Assembly: GCF_001029505.1 (NCBI RefSeq) | Contig: NZ_LEKH01000010.1 | Location: 55,052 to 119,051 of the forward strand | Length of the DNA: 64,000 bases | Direction of reading: 5' to 3' | Source of the DNA: Rubrobacter aplysinae | GTDB taxonomy: Bacteria > Actinomycetota > Rubrobacteria > Rubrobacterales > Rubrobacteraceae | In this document: piece after piece, positions 27,152 through 36,217 of the stretch | Layout: each line of letters starts with the position of its first letter | Numbering within the stretch: the stretch's first letter is position 1 | Translations under genes and position numbers: made by a program | Notes under the pieces: generated by a model | Database searches by the model: none | What the model was told of the DNA's origin: nothing | The model's input: the letters and a program-made list of their open reading frames with translations, nothing else

Positions 27152-29281
27152 TTACTCTTTGAAGAGCCATTCCACGTTGGATCCGAGCAGCTCCCGGATC
27201 TCACGTCTTAGAGGCCGATGCTCTGTCTTGCCGAGCTTCTTGTCCCCGGCGACGAGCGAGAAGGCGGCGCGCCGGGCCTCGACGAGTATCTCCATGTCGC
27301 GCAGCAGGTTCGCCACCTTGAGGTCGGTCATCCCGCTCTGGCGGGCCCCGAAGAGCGTGCCCTCACCCCGAATTCTGAGGTCCTCCTCGGAGAGCTTGAA
27401 GCCGTCCTGGTGCTCGCACAGCGCCTCCAGCCGCTCACGGGAGTCGTCGGTCTTGGGCTCGCCGACGAGGAAGCACTTCGGCGGGTGCAGGCCCCGGCAC
27501 ACCCGGCCCCGGAGCTGGTGGAGCTGGGAAAGTCCGAACCTCTCCGCGCCCTCGATCACGATGGCGCTCGCGTTGGGCACGTCCACGCCGACCTCGACCA
27601 CGACGGTCGCCACGAGCACCTGTATCTCACCGTCCCTGAACGCGGCCATCGTCTCGCGCTTGTCTGCTGCGGACATCCTGCCGTGCAACAGTCCGACCCG
27701 GCGCTCGGGAAACACCTCCTCGGCGAGCTCCTCCTGCAGCTCCTCGGCGGAGCGCACGTCTTCGAGAGCCTCGGACTCCTCGACCAGCGGGCAGATCACG
27801 TACGCCTGCCGCCCCTCCTTGAGCTCCTCGCGAACCGCCTCGTAGGCGTCCATGCGGCCCTCTACACCGGTTAGCACGGTCTCCACGGGCTGTCGGCCGG
27901 GCGGCAGCTCGTCTATTACCGAGACCTCAAGGTCCCCGTAGAGCGTCAGCGAGAGGGTGCGCGGTATCGGGGTGGCGGTCATCACCATCGTGTCGGGGGT
28001 GACGCCCTTCTCGCGAAAGTCGGTGCGCTGCCCGACGCCGAAGCGGTGCTGCTCGTCCACGACCACGAGGGCCAGGTTATCGAACTCGACGCCTTTCTGG
28101 ATCAGGGCGTGCGTCCCGATCACGATACCCGCCTCTCCGCCCGCTACCCGCTCAAGGGCCTCCCGGCGTTCGGCGGCGGTCTGGGAGCCCGTGAGTAGCA
28201 CCACCTCCACCGGTAGCTCGGACAACGCGGCGGAGACCGAGAGATAGTGCTGCTCGGCGAGCACCTCCGTCGGGGCCATGAGCGCGCCCTGCCCCCCGGC
28301 CTCGACCACGGAGAGCAGCGCGGCCACGGCGACGACGGTCTTGCCGCTGCCGACGTCGCCCTGCACGAGCCGGCGCATCGGGCGCTCCGAGCGGAGGTCT
28401 TCCAGTGCCTCCTCGATCACGCGCTCCTGCGCCCCGGTCAGCCCGAACGGCAGACCCTTCAGGTACGGGTTAAGAAGCCTCCCGTCTCCGGTGTGGCTGC
28501 GCCCGGTCTCCTCTAGCTCCACGCGGGACTTGCGCACGGCGAGTCCGGCCTGCAACACGAACAGCTCGTGGAAGATCAGACGCCGCATCGCCCGCTTCAG
28601 ACGCCCCCGCTCCTCCGGAAAGTGGACCTCCTGGATCGCGTCATGGAGCGTCGGCAGCCCGTGCTCGGCGAGCACGCCCGCGGGCAAAGGGTCGAGGATG
28701 TACCCGCACTCGTCCAGGGCACGGTGTATCAATGTTCTAACGCGACGCGCGTTTATTCCTCTGTTCGAGGGGTAGACGGGGACGAACCGTCCGGCGTGGG
28801 CGTTGTCTCCGGTCGAGGCGGGATCGTCCACGACCTCGATGCTCTTGGTGGCGAGCTGGATGCCGTACCTGCGCTGCACCTCGCCGGAGACCACGACCCA
28901 GGTATCCTCCACGAGCTGGCCCACGAGCCACTGGCGGCCCCAGACCGTGGCCGGGATGTAGCCGGTGCCGTCGTAGAGCTGGGCGGAGAAGCCCGGTGAG
29001 CGGCCCCGGACGGGACGTCCCACGGGGCGCGTGGACATTACGCGTCCCACCACGGTTGCCTTTTCGCCTACGCGCAAGTCCGCTATCTTCTTCACGTTCG
29101 AGAGGTCCTCGTGCCGGGCGGGGTAGTGCTGGATCAGGTCCGCCACGGACTCCACCCCGAGCTCGGCGAGCCAACCGGCCACCTTCGGCCCGACACCCGG
29201 GACCTCGGTGGTTGCCCGCCCCCGCAGGGCGGTCAGCGTGGTGCGCTCCGGTAGCGTTACCCGCGGTAAGCTTGCCGGCAC
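27152..29281 (-). CDS. recG: ATP-dependent DNA helicase RecG
   Basis: Remodels stalled replication forks and Holliday junctions. The wedge/OB domain (about 40-190, GEKATVVGRVMSTRP, VVVSGEVQRRYG) precedes the helicase: Walker A LVQGDVGSGKTVVAVAALLS, DEAH-type box VVVDEQHRFGVGQR, TATPIPRTL and the C-terminal ATVVVEVGVDVPNA. Motif VI reads QLRGRVCRG, where the usual sequence is QLRGRVGRG, so a conserved glycine is cysteine here. Length 709 is typical. Three genes of the fak/recG group are co-oriented. Confidence 0.95.
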   Translation of the reverse strand: MPASLPRVTLPERTTLTALRGRATTEVPGVGPKVAGWLAELGVESVADLIQHYPARHEDLSNVKKIADLRVGEKATVVGRVMSTRPVGRPVRGRSPGFSAQLYDGTGYIPATVWGRQWLVGQLVEDTWVVVSGEVQRRYGIQLATKSIEVVDDPASTGDNAHAGRFVPVYPSNRGINARRVRTLIHRALDECGYILDPLPAGVLAEHGLPTLHDAIQEVHFPEERGRLKRAMRRLIFHELFVLQAGLAVRKSRVELEETGRSHTGDGRLLNPYLKGLPFGLTGAQERVIEEALEDLRSERPMRRLVQGDVGSGKTVVAVAALLSVVEAGGQGALMAPTEVLAEQHYLSVSAALSELPVEVVLLTGSQTAAERREALERVAGGEAGIVIGTHALIQKGVEFDNLALVVVDEQHRFGVGQRTDFREKGVTPDTMVMTATPIPRTLSLTLYGDLEVSVIDELPPGRQPVETVLTGVEGRMDAYEAVREELKEGRQAYVICPLVEESEALEDVRSAEELQEELAEEVFPERRVGLLHGRMSAADKRETMAAFRDGEIQVLVATVVVEVGVDVPNASAIVIEGAERFGLSQLHQLRGRVCRGLHPPKCFLVGEPKTDDSRERLEALCEHQDGFKLSEEDLRIRGEGTLFGARQSGMTDLKVANLLRDMEILVEARRAAFSLVAGDKKLGKTEHRPLRREIRELLGSNVEWLFKE

Positions 29282-29330
29282 TGCTTTAGAAGTCTGTACT
29301 CCGGGCTCCTTCTACATCTTTTACAGGTGG

Positions 29331-30146
29331 TTACAGGCGGGCGACTCCGTACGCCCCGGGGCCCACATGGGAGCCGATCACACCACTAATAGAGACCGAG
29401 AAAGCCTCGCCACCGCCTAGCTGGCGTGAGATCTCCGCCACCGGCTCCGGCGCGTTCGCGTGGCCCAGAGAGTAGGGCCGCCCGTTGTCCACGGCGGGCC
29501 TTATCTCTTCGAGCATGGCCGCCATCTGGCGCTTGCGGCCCCTGGTGCGCTTGTGCGGCACGATCTCACCGTCTTCCAGGGTAAGAACGGGCCGGATGTC
29601 GAGCGCGGTCCCGGCCAGACGCTGGGCGCGTCCGATCCTGCCGCCCCGCTGCAAATACTCCAGCGTCCCGACCGCGAACCAGGCCCGGCAGCGAGCTATG
29701 GCGGACCTCGCGGTGGCAAGCGCCTCTTCGAGGTTTCCGCCGCCGTCTATAGCCTCCAGCACCTCGTTCAGTATAAGGCCAGAGCCGATCTCGGCCGACC
29801 TCATATCCAGCACCTCGACGGGGCGGTCCGCCATGTCGGCCGCCGAGACGGCGGAGTTGTAGGTGCCGCTGATCTTGGCTGAGGTCGTCAGGACGAGAAC
29901 GTGGTCGTAGGCTCCGAGCGAATCGTAGGCCTCCACGAACTCCCCGGCCGAGGGCTGGGAGGTAGTCGGAAAGACATTCGAGCTTTCGAGCTTACGGTAG
30001 AACTCCTCGTCCGTGAGATCCAGCTTGTCCCGGTAGCCCTCCTCGGTCCCGAAGTGGAAGGTGAGCGGTACCATGCGCACGTCGGGCCGCTCCAGTACGC
30101 CCGGCGAGAAGCTGGTCATGGAGTCTGTCACGACGGCGAGGGTCAC
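29331..30146 (-). CDS. DegV family fatty-acid-binding protein (FakB)
   Basis: 271 residues from the GTG at 30146 (TLAVVTDSMTSFSPGVLE). DegV hallmarks: VTDSMTSF near the N-terminus, FPTTSQPSAGEF, LTTSAKISGTYNSA and LEYLQRGGRIGRAQRLAG. DegV proteins bind a fatty acid and present it to FakA for phosphorylation. The start overlaps the stop of the fakA-like gene by four bases (GTGA), which fits a two-component fatty acid kinase. Longer upstream frames are shadows. Confidence 0.9.
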   Translation of the reverse strand: MTLAVVTDSMTSFSPGVLERPDVRMVPLTFHFGTEEGYRDKLDLTDEEFYRKLESSNVFPTTSQPSAGEFVEAYDSLGAYDHVLVLTTSAKISGTYNSAVSAADMADRPVEVLDMRSAEIGSGLILNEVLEAIDGGGNLEEALATARSAIARCRAWFAVGTLEYLQRGGRIGRAQRLAGTALDIRPVLTLEDGEIVPHKRTRGRKRQMAAMLEEIRPAVDNGRPYSLGHANAPEPVAEISRQLGGGEAFSVSISGVIGSHVGPGAYGVARL

Positions 30147-31864
30147 TCGGCCACCACCTGTAGCGGGTACATCGGCTGGCCGCCGTAGAACACCTCCACC
30201 TCCACCCCGCCGTCGAGGGACCGGATCTCGTCCGCGATCTCCTGGGCCACCGCCTCGTCGAGGTCTTCGCCTCTGAGCAACGTCAGAAGCTCCGCCCCAC
30301 CACCGACCAGCTCCTCCGCAACCTTCAACGTAGCCTCTCTCACGCCGTCCTCGACGACCCGTAGCGCGCCGTCCACAAGCCCAATAAAGGCCCCCTCGGG
30401 AACCTCGTGTCCGTCGACGGAAGCCTCGCGTACGGAGCGTGTCACCTCTGCGCACTGGAGAGACTCGGCGAGCTCCCGCATCTCCTCGGCGACCTCTGAG
30501 GGCTCACCTTCCGGGTCGAAGGCGACCATTGTGGCCAGTCCGGCGGCTATGCTGGTGGTCGGCACGACATGCACCACGGAGTCCACGAGCTCTTGCAGGC
30601 GCTCCACGGTAGGAATGATGTTCTTGTTGTTCGGCAGCACCACGACCTCCGGCGCACCGGCGGCCTCGACCGCCTCCGCAAACTCGGCGGCGCTCGGGTT
30701 CGCGCCCTGGCCGCCCTCCACGACCACCGCGCCGGCCTCCTCGAAGATTCTGCGCCCCCCTGGCCCCCGGCTCGCCACGACGACGCCTATCGCCGCCGAC
30801 GGAGCCGCGCCCGGGGCCCCGTTACCGTGGCCCACATTGCCTACTTCCGCCTCCCGGCGGGAACGAGCCTCGCGGCTCTGGGCCTCCATGTCGTCCACCT
30901 TTATGCCGTAGAGCCGGCCGAAGCTCCCGGCGTAGGAGAGCGCCTCTCCCGGGTCCTGGGTGTGCACGTGCACCTTTACGAGATCATCGTCCGGCACGAC
31001 AAGCACGCTGCGCCCGATCTCGTGTATGTGCCGCCCGAAGTCCTCCGCGTCTCCGGAGAACCCGGTGACGAAGAACTCGGTGCAGTAACCCCAAGCCTCC
31101 TCTTCGGGGGCATCAGGTAGGCCGGTCGGAGAGCCGGGCTCTTCCGCGACGACGCCGGTAGCACCGGTAGATGACACATCCCCGTTCTCCGACTCGTGTG
31201 ACTCGTGTGACTCCGTGCCTTTCCCCCCGAGCCACGAGGAGAGGCCGTCCAGAATGACGGCCACCCCGAGGCCGCCGGCGTCCACGACGCCCGCCTCGCG
31301 TAGCGTGGTCAGAAGCTGCGGCGTGCGCTTCACGGAGGCATGAGCCTCCCGCGCCGCCGCCCCGACCACCCCGGCGGGCTCCTTTACACCGGCTTCGAGA
31401 GCCTCCCGGGCGGCCCGGGCCGCGTCCTTTATTACGGTGAGCATCGTGCCCTCCACGGGTTCCCGAATGGAAGCGTATGCCCTCTCCCGGGCCCCTTCGA
31501 GGGCGGCGGCGAAGGCCTCGGCGGAGAGCGAGGCGTGGCGGGCCAGGACGTCGCAGGCACCCCGGATCATCTGCGACAGTATCACCCCGGAGTTTCCACG
31601 CGCCCCCATCAGGGCCGCCCGGGCCCCGGCCTTGCTGGCGGCCTCCGGGGTCTCGTAGGACTCCTCGGAGGTCTCACGCAGCACGGACTCCAGGGTCAGG
31701 AGCATGTTGGTGCCGGTATCGCCGTCGGGCACCGGGTAGACGTTGAGCGAGTCTATCTTCGAGACCTGGGCCTTGAGCGCGGCGTGTACCGCGGCCACGA
31801 CGAGCGACATCCTTATGGTCATATCCGCGGTCTCCTCGGTCTCCTCAAGCTCCCCCGTGTCCAA
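30143..31864 (-). CDS. fakA: DAK phosphatase / fatty acid kinase subunit FakA
   Basis: 573 residues. The N-terminal DhaL-type kinase domain has SLNVYPVPDGDTGTNMLLTL with the metal-binding aspartates, and ALMGARGNSGVILSQM; the C-terminal half is the DegV-partner domain (VVVLPNNKNIIPTVERLQEL). It phosphorylates fatty acids held by the adjacent DegV protein to acyl-phosphate, the same intermediate that PlsX makes. A short acidic repeat (ESHESHES) lies near residue 223. The rpmB gene is divergently oriented upstream, as is usual for this family. Confidence 0.93.
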   Translation of the reverse strand: MDTGELEETEETADMTIRMSLVVAAVHAALKAQVSKIDSLNVYPVPDGDTGTNMLLTLESVLRETSEESYETPEAASKAGARAALMGARGNSGVILSQMIRGACDVLARHASLSAEAFAAALEGARERAYASIREPVEGTMLTVIKDAARAAREALEAGVKEPAGVVGAAAREAHASVKRTPQLLTTLREAGVVDAGGLGVAVILDGLSSWLGGKGTESHESHESENGDVSSTGATGVVAEEPGSPTGLPDAPEEEAWGYCTEFFVTGFSGDAEDFGRHIHEIGRSVLVVPDDDLVKVHVHTQDPGEALSYAGSFGRLYGIKVDDMEAQSREARSRREAEVGNVGHGNGAPGAAPSAAIGVVVASRGPGGRRIFEEAGAVVVEGGQGANPSAAEFAEAVEAAGAPEVVVLPNNKNIIPTVERLQELVDSVVHVVPTTSIAAGLATMVAFDPEGEPSEVAEEMRELAESLQCAEVTRSVREASVDGHEVPEGAFIGLVDGALRVVEDGVREATLKVAEELVGGGAELLTLLRGEDLDEAVAQEIADEIRSLDGGVEVEVFYGGQPMYPLQVVAE

Positions 31865-31916
31865 TATTGCTAGTCACTACCGGCCGCCCCGCATCACTCG
31901 CATTACGCGAGTCTGG

Positions 31917-31922
31917 TACAAT
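31917..31922 (+). promoter_or_regulatory. Extended -10 element of the rpmB promoter
   Basis: TACAAT with a TG two bases upstream (TGGTACAAT) lies 120 bases before rpmB in the divergent gap with fakA. The -35 region (around 31893-31898) is poor, consistent with an extended -10 promoter. A short CCGGCG/CGCCGG hairpin follows in the leader. Confidence 0.5.
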
Positions 31923-32040
31923 CTTCGCTCGTGCCAGGGACCGGCGTTCAGCGCCGGGTTTAGTGTAGCCGCCCGGCGGGTGGTCCGCAGCTTTCCTTGG
32001 CCCCCAAAGACGACCGGTATCCTAGCATAGGAGCACTATC

Positions 32041-32259
32041 ATGGCTAAAGTCTGCTATTCCTGCGGGAAGGGCCCCCAGTACGGCAACGCCCGCAGCCAC
32101 TCCCTGCGCGCCACGCGCCGCCGTTGGGACCCGAACCTGCAGAAGGTCCGCATCCAGGAGGGAAGCTCCACCAAGCGCACCTGGGTCTGCACCTCCTGCC
32201 TGAAGGCCTTCAAGGTCCAGAAGGCCTCGCCGCGCACCCAGGCCACCAACTCGGCCTAA
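32041..32259 (+). CDS. rpmB: 50S ribosomal protein L28, zinc-ribbon type
   Basis: 72 residues: MAKVCYSCGKGPQYGNARSH, then RATRRRWDPNLQKVRI and a second CTSC pair, so both CxxC zinc motifs are present. It is the only plus-strand gene in the first 38 kb and stands divergent from fakA, an arrangement seen in many Gram-positive bacteria. Confidence 0.96.
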   Translation: MAKVCYSCGKGPQYGNARSHSLRATRRRWDPNLQKVRIQEGSSTKRTWVCTSCLKAFKVQKASPRTQATNSA

Positions 32260-32279
32260 CTCGGCCTCACCCGGCCGAG
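32260..32279 (+). terminator. Hairpin directly after rpmB
   Basis: CTCGGCC and GGCCGAG form a seven-pair stem immediately after the rpmB TAA, in the narrow gap before the convergent ribH end. It could stop both transcripts. There is no T-run. The same bases belong to a ten-base tandem repeat (ACTCGGCCTA, ACTCGGCCTC, ACCCGGCCGA at 32249-32278) that spans the stop codon. Confidence 0.45.
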
Positions 32280-32281
32280 GG

Positions 32282-32806
32282 CTAGCGACGCTCCGAAGAC
32301 GCCTCTCCGGCCCCGCCAGCGGGGCCGGGTAACTCCCGCATAAGCGAGGCCATCTCTATCGCAGTTACGGCGGCCTCGAACCCCTTGTTTCCGGCCTTGG
32401 TGCCGGCTCTTTCTATGGCCTGCTCGATGGTCTCCGTGGTCAACACGCCAAAGATCACGGGCAACCCGGTTTCAAGGGCCACGGACGAGACACCGCTAGA
32501 GGCCACCCCGGCCACGTAGTCGAAGTGCGGCGTGGAGCCCCGGATCACGGTTCCGAGGCAGACCACGGCGTCGTATCTACCCGAGAGCGCCATGCGGCGC
32601 GCGGCGACGGGTATCTCCTGGGCGCCCGGTACCCAGACGACATCCACCGATTCCGCGGAGCCGCCGTGACGCTCGATAGCGTCGAGGGCGCCGTCGAGCA
32701 GCGGACGGACTATAAAGTCGTTGAAGCGGGCAGCGACCACGGCGAAAGAGCGCCCGCCGGCCGTAAGGTTACCCTCGTAGAGGTTGTATCCCTCCGGGTT
32801 AGTCAA
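32282..32806 (-). CDS. ribH: 6,7-dimethyl-8-ribityllumazine synthase
   Basis: Penultimate step of riboflavin synthesis. [51 protein letters not shown] and [15 protein letters not shown] form the lumazine-synthase pattern, including the catalytic His (PHFD). The last 25 residues after the core form a Gly/Ala/Glu tail. It is the last gene of the ribD-ribE-ribBA-ribH operon, eight bases after ribBA. Confidence 0.96.
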   Translation of the reverse strand: MTNPEGYNLYEGNLTAGGRSFAVVAARFNDFIVRPLLDGALDAIERHGGSAESVDVVWVPGAQEIPVAARRMALSGRYDAVVCLGTVIRGSTPHFDYVAGVASSGVSSVALETGLPVIFGVLTTETIEQAIERAGTKAGNKGFEAAVTAIEMASLMRELPGPAGGAGEASSERR

Positions 32807-32814
32807 CTCTCCCC

Positions 32815-34017
32815 CTAGAAACGCTCGAAAACGTTGTTCATCTTCTCCTGCTTGGTCTTCAGGTAACGCTCGTTCTCCTTGTTCGGCGGCACCTCTATCG
32901 GGACGCGTTCGGTCATCTCTATGCCGAACCCCTGCAGGCCTACCACCTTCGTGAGGTTGTTCGTCATGAAGCGTACGGAGCTTATGTCCAGGTCCTTGAG
33001 TATCTGGGCCCCGACCCCGTAGTTTCGGATGTCCGGGTCGAACCCGAGCTCTTCATTGGCCTCCACGGTGTCGAACCCGTCGTCCTGGAGCTGGTAGGCC
33101 TTGAGCTTGTTCAGCAACCCGATGCCGCGCCCCTCCTGCTGGAGGTACACGATGACGCCCTCGCCCTCCTCGGCCACTCGCCCCATCGCGGCCTCTAGCT
33201 GCTGGCCGCAGTCACAGCGGATAGAGTGCAAAGCGTCGCCCGTGAGACAAGAGGAGTGCAGGCGCACGAGCACGTCTTCCTTGCCTTCGGGCTCGCCCAT
33301 CACGAGCGCGACGTGGGTGAGGCCGTCTATCTTGCTCTCGTAGGCCCGGGCGCGGAACTCGCCGTAGGCGGTCGGCAGCCGGGTCTCGACGGCGCAGGTT
33401 ACGTGGGTCTCGTACTGGCTGCGGTACGCTATTAGCTGCTCGACGGTGACCATCTTTATGCCGTGCTCTTTAGAGAACTCCTCGAGGTCTGGCACCCGGG
33501 CCATCGTGCCGTCGTCTTTCATGATCTCGCAGATCACACCGGCGGGGTTGAAACCGGCGATGCGGGCAAGATCCACGGCCGACTCGGTCTGTCCGGGGCG
33601 CTCTATGACGCCGCCGGGCCGCGCCCGGAGCGGGAAGACGTGGCCGGGCATCACGAGGTCGTCCGGCCCGGTGGAGCCGTCCACGGCCACCCGGCAGGTG
33701 TGGGCCCGGTCGGCGGCGGAGATGCCGGTGGTGATGCCATGACGGGCCTCGATGGAGGCGGTGAAGGCGGTGCCCATGCGGGCGGCATTGTGCTGGACCA
33801 TCTCCGGTATCTCCAGGCGGTCCACCATCTCGCCGGCCATGGGGAGGCAGATCAGACCCTTACCATAGGTCGCCATGAAGTTGATGTCATCGTCGGTTAC
33901 GAGCTCGGCGGCCATCGTGAGGTCGCCCTCGTTCTCCCGGTCCTCGTCGTCGCAGACTATGACCATCTTTCCGGCCTTTATGTCCTCTACAATCTCCTCT
34001 ACCGGACTAAACGGCAT
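32815..34017 (-). CDS. ribBA: Bifunctional DHBP synthase / GTP cyclohydrolase II
   Basis: The N-terminal domain (1-200) makes 3,4-dihydroxy-2-butanone 4-phosphate ([48 protein letters not shown]); the C-terminal domain (205-400) opens GTP, with the zinc ligands in [17 protein letters not shown] and the QQEGRGIGL motif. Both active sites look intact. Length 400 is normal. A 131-base gap, partly made of nine-base repeats at 34091-34117, separates it from ribE. Confidence 0.97.
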   Translation of the reverse strand: MPFSPVEEIVEDIKAGKMVIVCDDEDRENEGDLTMAAELVTDDDINFMATYGKGLICLPMAGEMVDRLEIPEMVQHNAARMGTAFTASIEARHGITTGISAADRAHTCRVAVDGSTGPDDLVMPGHVFPLRARPGGVIERPGQTESAVDLARIAGFNPAGVICEIMKDDGTMARVPDLEEFSKEHGIKMVTVEQLIAYRSQYETHVTCAVETRLPTAYGEFRARAYESKIDGLTHVALVMGEPEGKEDVLVRLHSSCLTGDALHSIRCDCGQQLEAAMGRVAEEGEGVIVYLQQEGRGIGLLNKLKAYQLQDDGFDTVEANEELGFDPDIRNYGVGAQILKDLDISSVRFMTNNLTKVVGLQGFGIEMTERVPIEVPPNKENERYLKTKQEKMNNVFERF

Positions 34018-34090
34018 CCAACCACTCCTCTCATAAATACTCTTTAGATACCCCGGGCCGACTTCCTACGCTCTCTGCCCGGCCTTTTTC

Positions 34091-34117
34091 GACTCTTTTG
34101 ACTCTCTTGACTCTCTT
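34091..34117. repeat. Nine-base tandem repeat between ribE and ribBA
   Basis: GACTCTTTT, GACTCTCTT and GACTCTCTT follow directly, with a degenerate fourth copy GGCTCGCGT. Non-coding; part of the same class of short intergenic arrays found elsewhere in the window. Confidence 0.7.
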
Positions 34118-34148
34118 GGCTCGCGTGCGGCCTTCCTGCTCTAGGGGC

Positions 34149-34796
34149 TCACGGCCCGCTCCGCATCAGATGGGCTACATGAGGCCCGAGCAGACGCTCC
34201 ACGTGCTTGCCTATAACGTCGGCCTCCAGGTTTACCCTCGCCCCGTCGTCGAGCCTCCCGAGGTTCGTGGCATCGCGGGTCTGCGGCAGCACGGAGACGG
34301 TAAACGCACCCTCTGTTCCCGTCTCATGGTCGCCCTCCTCTACAGAGACCACAGTAAGGCTTATTCCATCCACGCAGATGCTGCCCTTCTCCACCGTGTA
34401 ACGCAGCACGCTCTCCGGGGCGGCGAAGGTCCAGATCTCGGCTCCTCCTTCGGGAGAGCGCCCGAGGACGTGCCCGACGCCGTCCACGTGTCCCTGGACC
34501 ATGTGACCGCCGAGCCTGTCTCCGACGGCCATCGCGGGCTCCAGATTCACCGGGTCGCCCTCCGCGAGGTCCCCGAGGGCGCTCCGCCGCAGCGTCTCCC
34601 GCATGGCGTTGAACGTTACGCGCCCCTGCTCCACGGAGCCGACGGTGAGGCAGACCCCGTTCACCGAGATACTCTCCCCGAGCCCGACGTCTCCGGCGAG
34701 GCTAGGGGCGGAGATAACGAGCCGGTGCATGCCGCCGTCCCCTCCCCCGCTCATCTCCGAGACGTGCCCGGTATTCTCGATAAGCCCGGTAAACAT
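34149..34796 (-). CDS. ribE: Riboflavin synthase alpha chain
   Basis: Dismutates two lumazines to riboflavin. The two tandem barrels each start with MFTGLIE / GGHMVQGHVDGVG-type motifs: MFTGLIENTGHVSEM at the N-terminus, VNGVCLTVGSV, and in the second half VDGISLTVVSV. Length 215. Its start overlaps the ribD stop by one base, so the two are translated together. Confidence 0.95.
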   Translation of the reverse strand: MFTGLIENTGHVSEMSGGGDGGMHRLVISAPSLAGDVGLGESISVNGVCLTVGSVEQGRVTFNAMRETLRRSALGDLAEGDPVNLEPAMAVGDRLGGHMVQGHVDGVGHVLGRSPEGGAEIWTFAAPESVLRYTVEKGSICVDGISLTVVSVEEGDHETGTEGAFTVSVLPQTRDATNLGRLDDGARVNLEADVIGKHVERLLGPHVAHLMRSGP

Positions 34797-35932
34797 CAGG
34801 CCCCCTTTCTCGCCGGTACCGGCTCCGCCGGGTAGAGGGTGAGGGCCACGTCCTCCTCGAACCTCTCTACGTTCTCGACCGTGAAGCCGGATGCGCCGGC
34901 CAGGCCGGCTGGCTTGAGAGAGCCGACCGCCGGTACGCCGCCGGCCCCGATCAGGCGCGGCGCGTAGAACAGGGTCATCTTGTCTATGAGCCCGGCCCGC
35001 GCGAAGCTCGCGACGGTCTCTCCGCCGCCCTCGACGAGCAGCCCGCGCAGCCCGCGCCGTCCCAGATCGTCCAGCACGAAACCGAGATCCAACCCCCGTC
35101 CCTCCCCGTCAAAGTCCGGCACGGGCACGGGGTCCACGCCTCTCTCCTTCAAAGCATCCTCCCGGCCGTCGAACGACTTTTCCGACGCGAATACCACCAC
35201 CGGCTCCTCCGGCGCTCCCCCGGCGAGCCGGCTCCCAGGGTCGAGGCTGAGTTCCGGGTCCAGGACCACGCGGGTAATCCCCGGCGGAGTTATCTCCGGC
35301 CGTAGATTCCGGGCGTCCAGCAGTGGATCGTCGGCGCGGGCGGTCCCCGCCCCCACGAGTACGGCCCCGGCCTCGGCTCGCAGCAGGTGCACCCGGTGGC
35401 GGGAGTCGTCGCCCGTGATCCTCTCCGGCCCGCCGCCGGAGGAGATGCGGCCGTCGAGCGTCATCGCAAGCTTTACGTGTACGAAGGGCCGCCCCGCGTC
35501 CATGTAGTGGAAGAACTGCTCGTTCTGCCTGCCGAGCCTGGAGACTAGTACCGGGTCCCGCTCGATCTCGACCTCTACCCCGGCGGCGCGCAGAAGCTCC
35601 ACGCTCTGACCCCTCATCCTGGAGTCGGGGTCCAGATGCCCGACGACGACCCGGGAGATACCGGCCGCAATGATCGCCTCGGTGCAGGGCGGGGTGCGGC
35701 CGTGATGATTGCAGGGTTCGAGGGTTACGTACAGAGTGGCCCCGCGGGCCTCGCCGCCGCAGTCCTCGATGGCCGCTACCTCGGCGTGCTTCTCTCCGGC
35801 CCGGACGTGGAACCCCTCGCCCAAGATCCGGCCCTCACGCACGACTACGGCCCCGACGAGCGGGTTCGGTGCGGCGGTATAGCGTCCGCGCTCTGCAAGC
35901 TCGCAGGCGCGGTCCATAGGGTTCCGTGCCAC
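34796..35932 (-). CDS. ribD: Bifunctional pyrimidine deaminase / reductase RibD
   Basis: Second and third steps after GTP opening. The deaminase domain (1-145) carries the zinc motif GEKHAEVAAIED and TLEPCNHHGRTPPC; the reductase domain (150-365) has RPFVHVKLAMTLDGRIS and LLVEGGGETVASF. The GTG at 35932 is preferred because AGGA precedes it by four to six bases and immediately follows the FMN riboswitch; an ATG five codons on (35917) lacks such a site. First gene of the riboflavin operon. Confidence 0.95.
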   Translation of the reverse strand: MARNPMDRACELAERGRYTAAPNPLVGAVVVREGRILGEGFHVRAGEKHAEVAAIEDCGGEARGATLYVTLEPCNHHGRTPPCTEAIIAAGISRVVVGHLDPDSRMRGQSVELLRAAGVEVEIERDPVLVSRLGRQNEQFFHYMDAGRPFVHVKLAMTLDGRISSGGGPERITGDDSRHRVHLLRAEAGAVLVGAGTARADDPLLDARNLRPEITPPGITRVVLDPELSLDPGSRLAGGAPEEPVVVFASEKSFDGREDALKERGVDPVPVPDFDGEGRGLDLGFVLDDLGRRGLRGLLVEGGGETVASFARAGLIDKMTLFYAPRLIGAGGVPAVGSLKPAGLAGASGFTVENVERFEEDVALTLYPAEPVPARKGA

Positions 35933-35938
35933 GGTTTC

Positions 35939-36130
35939 CTTTCTCCCATCCGGACTATAACCGTCGGCACCGGACTACGGAACGCCTCGCAACGCCTGTG
36001 CGTGCGGGAGATCCTTCACCGGTTCAGCCTCCGCCAGAGGCGGAGGGTCGCGGGCTCCCCGGAAAGGTTGCTAGAAACGCTAGAAACCCTACCGGGCTCA
36101 CCGCCGGCGCGGGAATTTCGCCCGCCCCCG
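35939..36130 (-). promoter_or_regulatory. FMN riboswitch (RFN element) controlling the rib operon
   Basis: Reading the minus strand, the 5' part has GGGCGAAATTCCCGCGCCGG followed by CGGTGA, and the 3' part has GTCCGGTGCCGACGG, then AGTCCGGATGGGAGAAA: the conserved RFN core. Its last bases lie only seven bases from the ribD GTG and abut the Shine-Dalgarno AGGA, and no separate terminator is present, so control is probably at translation initiation. FMN binding would reduce ribD and, through overlaps, ribE expression. Confidence 0.92.
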
Positions 36131-36145
36131 AAAGCTACGCGGAAT

Positions 36146-36174
36146 AACTTACCACACGGTCACATCCCGGACAA
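36146..36174 (-). promoter_or_regulatory. Promoter of the riboflavin operon
   Basis: On the minus strand TTGTCC (36169-36174) and TAAGTT (36146-36151) are separated by exactly 17 bases, with TG one base upstream of the -10. Transcription would start near 36139, a few bases before the riboswitch, which is the expected layout. Confidence 0.6.
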
Positions 36175-36217
36175 GGAACGCCATGTGTACAGGGAAAACG
36201 GAAAAGCGCGGGGCCGT

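Noticed and set aside
31191..31208. Nine-base repeats GACTCGTGT inside fakA
   Set aside because: They encode the SHESHE acidic segment in frame and are a coding low-complexity stretch, so I did not count them with the intergenic arrays.
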